Assembly: GCA_947648765.1 (NCBI GenBank)
Contig: CANSOY010000006.1
Span: forward strand, 1 to 50,364
Reading direction: 5' to 3'
DNA: 50,364 nt
Origin: an uncultured Clostridium sp.
Lineage (GTDB): Bacteria > Bacillota > Clostridia > TANB77 > CAG-508
Positions 46,126-50,364 of this stretch are shown one piece after another (within the stretch, counting starts at the first letter, position 1; every line of letters starts with the position of its first letter). Position numbers and translations under genes: made by a program. The notes under the pieces are model-generated. The model saw only the letters and a program-made list of their open reading frames with translations, was not told where the DNA came from and searched no databases.

Positions 46126-47853
46126 ATGGAAGAATATCAAGAAAAATACCAAAAATGGTTACAAAATCCAATCTTTGACGCAGAAACCAAACAAGAATTA
46201 GAAGCAATTCAAGGAAATGATGCAGAAATTTTAGACCGCTTTTACAAAGACTTAGAATTTGGAACAGCAGGTTTAAGAGGTGTGATTGGGGCAGGAACCA
46301 ATCGTATGAATAAATATACCGTAGGGAAAGCAACACAAGGACTTGCCAACTTTATCAAAAAAGAAGGCGGAGAGCAAAGAGGAGTTGCAATTTCCTATGA
46401 CTCCCGCCGTATGTCGGAAGAATTTAGCAAGGAAGTAGCGCTATGCTTTAACGCTAATGGAATTAGAACTTACCGATTTGAGTCCTTAAGACCAGTGCCA
46501 GAACTATCCTTTGCCGTTCGTGAACTTGGCTGTATTGCTGGTGTTATGATAACCGCAAGCCATAACCCACCAGAATACAATGGATATAAGGTATACTGGG
46601 AAGATGGAGCACAAATTGTAGCACCAAAAGACAAGCAAATTATTGGAGAAGTAAATGCCATTGAAGATTTTGCAGAAATTAAAAGTATGAGCATAGAAGA
46701 AGCAAAATCGGCAGGACTTTATCATGAAATCGGGCAAGAAATCGACCAAAAATATTATACACAACTTGAAAAATTAGTCTTAAATCCAGCCATCATTCGC
46801 GAAGTACAAAAAGACTTAAAAATCGTCTATACACCACTTCATGGAACTGGAAATATCCCGGTAAGAACTGTATTAAAAGAGCTAGGATTTGAAAATGTTT
46901 ATGTGGTAAAAGAACAAGAACTACCAGACGGAAATTTCCCAACTGTATCTTATCCAAACCCAGAAGACCCAAAAGCATTTGCACTTGCACTCGAACTTGC
47001 TAAAAAAGTAGATGCGGATGTAATTTTAGCAACTGACCCAGATGCAGATCGCTTAGGAATTTTTGCAAAAGATAGCAAAACAGGAGAATATAAGATTTTT
47101 ACTGGAAATATGACAGCACTTCTAATTGCAGAATATGAACTATCGCAAAAACAAGAAAAAGGCATTTTGCCACAAAACGGAGCCGTTATTAAAACAATCG
47201 TATCTTCCAACTTAACGGATGCAATTGCAAAAGAATACCAAATGAAACTATTTGAAGTATTAACTGGTTTCAAATATATTGGTGAAAAAATTAAAGAATT
47301 TGAGCAAAGTGGAAACTATGAATATGTATTCGGATTTGAAGAAAGCTATGGTTGCCTAGTTGGAACACATGCAAGAGATAAAGACGGAATCGTAGCGGTA
47401 ATGGCACTTTGCGAAGCAGCAGCCTACTATAAAAAACAAGGATTATCTTTATGGGATCAAATGATACGCATTTATGAAAAATATGGTTTCTATAAAGAAG
47501 AACAAATTTCTATTGTATTAAAAGGAGCAGATGGAGCAGCACAAATTAAACAAATGATGGAAAATATGCGAAGCAATCCACCACAAACCCTTGGAAAATA
47601 TACCATAAAAGAAATCCGAGATTACCAATTAAACACAGTTGTTCATACACAAACCAAAGAAACAACACAAACAGGACTGCCAAAATCCAATGTGCTCTAC
47701 TATGACCTAGGAGATGGCGCTTGGTGCTGTGTAAGACCATCTGGAACCGAACCAAAAATTAAATTCTACATAGGTGTCAAAGAAGATACCATGGAAAAAG
47801 CAGAAGCCGAAGTAAAAAAATTAGCAGAAGAATTGAAAAAAATTGCACAATAA
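46126..47853 (+). CDS. Phosphoglucomutase/phosphomannomutase
   Basis: 575 residues. Catalytic serine loop MITASHNPPEYNGYK (about 140-155), metal-binding ATDPDADRLGI (about 303), sugar-specificity FGFEESYG (about 405) and phosphate-binding RPSGTEPKIKFY (about 540). It interconverts hexose 1- and 6-phosphates; length and the GFEESYG loop suggest PgcA-type phosphoglucomutase. Upstream is the UDPGP gene, which together would convert hexose 6-phosphate to a UDP-sugar. Confidence 0.93.
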   Translation: MEEYQEKYQKWLQNPIFDAETKQELEAIQGNDAEILDRFYKDLEFGTAGLRGVIGAGTNRMNKYTVGKATQGLANFIKKEGGEQRGVAISYDSRRMSEEFSKEVALCFNANGIRTYRFESLRPVPELSFAVRELGCIAGVMITASHNPPEYNGYKVYWEDGAQIVAPKDKQIIGEVNAIEDFAEIKSMSIEEAKSAGLYHEIGQEIDQKYYTQLEKLVLNPAIIREVQKDLKIVYTPLHGTGNIPVRTVLKELGFENVYVVKEQELPDGNFPTVSYPNPEDPKAFALALELAKKVDADVILATDPDADRLGIFAKDSKTGEYKIFTGNMTALLIAEYELSQKQEKGILPQNGAVIKTIVSSNLTDAIAKEYQMKLFEVLTGFKYIGEKIKEFEQSGNYEYVFGFEESYGCLVGTHARDKDGIVAVMALCEAAAYYKKQGLSLWDQMIRIYEKYGFYKEEQISIVLKGADGAAQIKQMMENMRSNPPQTLGKYTIKEIRDYQLNTVVHTQTKETTQTGLPKSNVLYYDLGDGAWCCVRPSGTEPKIKFYIGVKEDTMEKAEAEVKKLAEELKKIAQ

Positions 47854-47858
47854 AACCA

Positions 47859-47890
47859 AAAGGAACGAAGCAATATCGTTCCTTTTTTGC
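47859..47890 (+). terminator. Terminator of the phosphohexomutase gene
   Basis: AAAAGGAACGA pairs with TCGTTCCTTTTTT around a short loop, directly followed by a T run. Confidence 0.8.
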
Positions 47891-47932
47891 ACCAAAAAGA
47901 AAAAAATTCATATTCATAAGTGAGGTGAGAAA

Positions 47933-48859
47933 ATGGAAAAGAGAACCAAACAAGATGATTATGGATTAAAACAGATCAACCAGCAAGGTTATGGACAAAT
48001 TTGTAAAGAATACAAAATTGAATTTCCACCACAACATCAAGACCAACAACCAGGAATGGAATATGAAATGATACCACGACCAATTTTTTATCATCCAGAT
48101 TACCAACCATCTGGGAAACTATGGGGAAAAGTTGCGATTATTACAGGAGGCGACTCAGGTATTGGAAGAGCGGTTGCCGTAGGTTTTGCACAAGAAGGAG
48201 CGACCGTCGTAATTGCCTACTATAATGAACATAAGGACGCAGAAGAAACAAAAGCAGTTATTGAAGGATTTGGTGGAAATTGTATGTTACTAGTAGGTGA
48301 TATCAAAGATACCCACTTTTGTGATGAAATTGTGGAAAACACACGCAAAAAATATGGGAAAATTGATATTTTGGTCAATAATGCGGGTGTACAATACCAG
48401 CAAAAAAGCCTACTCGATATTTCAGACCAACAATTTGATACAACCATGAAAACCAACATCTATTCAATGTTTTACTTAACCAAAAGAGCCTTAAAACACA
48501 TGAAAAGAGGCGCAAGTATTATCAATGTAACATCCATTACTGCTTTTCAAGGAGAGCCAGAACTCATTGACTATGTTACCAGTAAAGGAGCGATTGTCGG
48601 TTTTACCAGAGCACTTGCCACGAACTTAGCAAGTCAAGATATTCGTGTCAATGCCGTATCACCAGGTGTATTTTGGACACCACTACAACCTGCTTGTTGG
48701 GAAGCAGAGAAAATACCAACCTTAGGTTCTGATGCACCAATGGGGAGAGCAGGTCATCCGTATGAAATCGCACCACTTTTTATTTATCTAGCAAGTAATG
48801 ACTCGTCTTATGTAACAGGGCAAGTCATGCACGTTAATGGAGGACAATATAAAGGATAA
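47933..48859 (+). CDS. SDR-family oxidoreductase with N-terminal extension (YghA/GSP39-like)
   Basis: 308 residues. An N-terminal extension of about 60 residues (GYGQICKEYKIEFPPQHQDQ) precedes the Rossmann part: IITGGDSGIGRAVAVGFA (about 70), NNAGVQ, catalytic Ser in NVTSITAFQ, and YVTSKGAIV with Tyr and Lys (about 223). This extended form is typical of the general stress protein 39 / YghA group. Substrate unknown. Confidence 0.9.
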   Translation: MEKRTKQDDYGLKQINQQGYGQICKEYKIEFPPQHQDQQPGMEYEMIPRPIFYHPDYQPSGKLWGKVAIITGGDSGIGRAVAVGFAQEGATVVIAYYNEHKDAEETKAVIEGFGGNCMLLVGDIKDTHFCDEIVENTRKKYGKIDILVNNAGVQYQQKSLLDISDQQFDTTMKTNIYSMFYLTKRALKHMKRGASIINVTSITAFQGEPELIDYVTSKGAIVGFTRALATNLASQDIRVNAVSPGVFWTPLQPACWEAEKIPTLGSDAPMGRAGHPYEIAPLFIYLASNDSSYVTGQVMHVNGGQYKG

Positions 48860-48892
48860 AAAAGAGGAGAATTGGTTAATTCTCCTCTTTCC
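48860..48892. terminator. Bidirectional terminator between SDR and ttcA-like genes
   Basis: AAAGAGGAGAATT pairs with AATTCTCCTCTTT around a short loop, with A's before and T's after; it overlaps the last codons of the minus-strand gene. Confidence 0.7.
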
Positions 48893-49592
48893 AGCCGTTG
48901 ATATGAGAACGTTTAATAGCTCCCATTAGATTGGCTCGTAAACTTGGTATTTTCAAAGTCAAATCTTTTAATAAAAGTTTGAAATCTTCTCGTTTGGACT
49001 TTCCATCCATTGGACAACATTTTGGCATAACTTGCATTTGGCTACGCTTGACAAAAGCACGAATTTCCTTTTCCGGTAAATAAACCATGGGACGAATAAG
49101 CGTAATCCCAGAACGGTCCATATAACTAATTGGTGCAAAAGTAGATAAATTGCCAGCGTAAAGCAAATTCAAGAAAAACGTTTCCAAAACATCATCCTCA
49201 TTATGCCCTAAGGCTAACTTGTTGCAATGCTCACGATTCGCGGTACTATTCAAAACACCACGACGCAAATTTGCACATAAAGAGCAAGGATTTTTTTCCT
49301 TACGAATATCAAAAACAATTTCTTTAATGTCCGTTTTTTCAATAAAAAGAGGAACACCAATTTCTTCGCAAGTTTTTTCTAAAAAAGCAGTGTCAAAAGA
49401 GTCAAAACCAGGATTGATACTAATGGCAATTAAATCAAATTTTTTTGGATAAAATCGCTGAATAGCTTTCAATCCTTTTAATAAAGTAATCGAATCCTTT
49501 CCGCCAGAAAGCCCAACCGCAATTTTGTCGCCTTCTTCAATCATTGCATAATGCTCAATGGCTTTTCGCATAGGACCAATGATACGTTGCAT
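48876..49592 (-). CDS. TtcA-like tRNA thiolation enzyme (PP-loop ATPase)
   Basis: About 238 residues. PP-loop GLSGGKDSITLLKGL (about 35-48), cysteine pair NPCSLCANLRRGVLN (about 110) and LALGHNEDDVLETFFLNLLY, which match the TtcA/TilS group; the CxxC-LRRG motif favours TtcA-like sulfur transfer. ATG 49592 is four bases past the rdgB stop; TTG 49604 is an alternative overlapping start. Substrate tRNA and base are inferred from family only. Confidence 0.82.
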   Translation of the reverse strand: MQRIIGPMRKAIEHYAMIEEGDKIAVGLSGGKDSITLLKGLKAIQRFYPKKFDLIAISINPGFDSFDTAFLEKTCEEIGVPLFIEKTDIKEIVFDIRKEKNPCSLCANLRRGVLNSTANREHCNKLALGHNEDDVLETFFLNLLYAGNLSTFAPISYMDRSGITLIRPMVYLPEKEIRAFVKRSQMQVMPKCCPMDGKSKREDFKLLLKDLTLKIPSLRANLMGAIKRSHINGWKEEN

Positions 49593-49593
49593 A

Positions 49594-50190
49594 CTATAAA
49601 ACAATCCTTTTTCGTAAAATAAATTCGTTTAATGCTTCGAGTGCTACTCTTCTGCTACTAATGGTTAATTTTTCTCTTTGACTAATTTCTGCTAATGTTT
49701 TTCCATTTTCTAATTCAAAGATTTCATCAAATCCGAAACCTTTGTTGCCTCTACGTGCGGTGGAGATATATCCATCTAAAGATTTCTCAAATGGAAAGGA
49801 TTGCCCATTTGGTAAAGCTAAAGCAATACAACAAACAAAATGAGCCCTGCGAAATTCGTGTGGAATTTCATGCAATCTTTTCAAAATATCTTCGTTACGG
49901 TCTTTGTCAGTTGCTTCTTCTCCTAAAAAGCGTTTGGTATAAACGCCAGGAAATCCGTCTAAGAAATCAATGCACAAACCGCTATCGTCTGCAATACAAG
50001 GTCTACCTGTTAATCTGGCAATTTCCTTCGCCTTTTTTACAGCATTTTCTTCAAAAGTAGAACCATCTTCTACTACTTCTGTTCGGATGCCAGCTTGTTC
50101 TTGCGATAAAATATCATAATTGGTTAAGATTTCTTCTACTTCAGTTATTTTTCCAACATTATTAGAGGCTAAAATAATTTTCTTTTTCAT
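49594..50190 (-). CDS. rdgB: XTP/dITP diphosphatase (RdgB/HAM1)
   Basis: 198 residues: LASNNVGKITEVEEIL (about 6-21), SGLCIDFLDGFPGVYTKRF (about 72) and GNKGFGFDEIFE; these are RdgB/HAM1 hallmarks. It removes non-canonical purine triphosphates. GGAGGATTT precedes ATG 50190; the gene ends in TAG and leads into the ttcA-like gene. Confidence 0.95.
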   Translation of the reverse strand: MKKKIILASNNVGKITEVEEILTNYDILSQEQAGIRTEVVEDGSTFEENAVKKAKEIARLTGRPCIADDSGLCIDFLDGFPGVYTKRFLGEEATDKDRNEDILKRLHEIPHEFRRAHFVCCIALALPNGQSFPFEKSLDGYISTARRGNKGFGFDEIFELENGKTLAEISQREKLTISSRRVALEALNEFILRKRIVL

Positions 50191-50267
50191 AAATCCTCCT
50201 TCGTAAAACTAAATTCATTATATCGCCTTTTCCTTGAAATTGTCAATGATACAACCCACAGGAATAT

Positions 50268-50296
50268 TTGACTTTGCTGGTAAAAATTGATATAAT
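50268..50296 (+). promoter_or_regulatory. Promoter of tRNA-Arg
   Basis: TTGACT (50268-50273), 17-base spacer, TATAAT (50291-50296), 16 bases before tRNA-Arg. Confidence 0.75.
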
Positions 50297-50312
50297 GATT
50301 TCCGACTATTAT

Positions 50313-50364
<52 letters not shown>

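Overview
The window is about 50 kb of a low-GC chromosome from a spore-forming member of the Clostridia (Bacillota). It is centred on the replication origin: dnaA-dnaN-recF-remB-gyrB run to the left and rpmH-rnpA-yidD-yidC-jag-mnmE-mnmG-rsmG-parA-parB to the right. Sporulation genes (spmA, spmB, spoIIR, a GerM-domain gene, an AbrB/SpoVT regulator) and the Firmicutes gene order support this. The species cannot be named from the sequence alone.

Layout. 1-0.9 kb: the 5' part of an SDR gene, tRNA Lys-Glu-Thr (minus), and a small redox-disulfide protein. 0.95-4.35 kb: a plus-strand type IV secretion-like operon (small membrane protein, VirD4-like ATPase, pilin-like protein, VirB6-like membrane protein, PrgI). 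4.4-6.4 kb: dnaD and dnaI-type helicase loading genes. 6.5-8.9 kb: gyrA. 9.0-13.2 kb: a minus-strand operon with the rest of the secretion system (VirB4 N- and C-terminal proteins, a CpaE/MinD-like ATPase, an unknown protein). 13.3-14.2 kb: an M14 peptidase. 14.7-20.8 kb: gyrB to dnaA. Two DnaA-box clusters flank dnaA. 21-30 kb: rpmH to parB, a DUF4446 gene and two tRNA-Ser genes. 30.6-35 kb: a very large 2-hydroxyacyl-CoA dehydratase activase-type protein. 35-50 kb: gerM-like gene, a 1.4 kb A-rich gene-free stretch, RNA methyltransferases, sporulation genes, murA, a walJ-type hydrolase, rlmH, sugar-nucleotide enzymes, an SDR, a TtcA-like thiolase, rdgB, and the start of tRNA-Arg(CCU).

Main observation. 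Five genes (prgI, the CpaE/MinD-like secretion ATPase, yidD, yidC, gerM-like) are each split into two frames that rejoin as one normal protein by a single +1 shift. In all five the shift can be placed exactly at an in-frame CGG codon followed by A or G, so that skipping the C gives a glycine codon (GGA four times, GGG once). In a by-eye scan of the other genes (about 14,000 codons) I found no CGG in frame, although CGG occurs well over a hundred times out of frame and CGA and CGC codons are used. YidC is normally essential and its Gly after NNY is the family's usual residue. The simplest reading is that CGG is unassigned or nearly so here and has become an obligatory +1 frameshift signal. Five random assembly errors would not be expected to fall on one otherwise unused codon.

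Separately, dnaD and mnmG each carry one in-frame TAG with homologous sequence continuing in the same frame on both sides. Several other genes end normally at TAG, so TAG is not simply a sense codon. These are nonsense mutations, sequence errors, or cases of stop-codon suppression.
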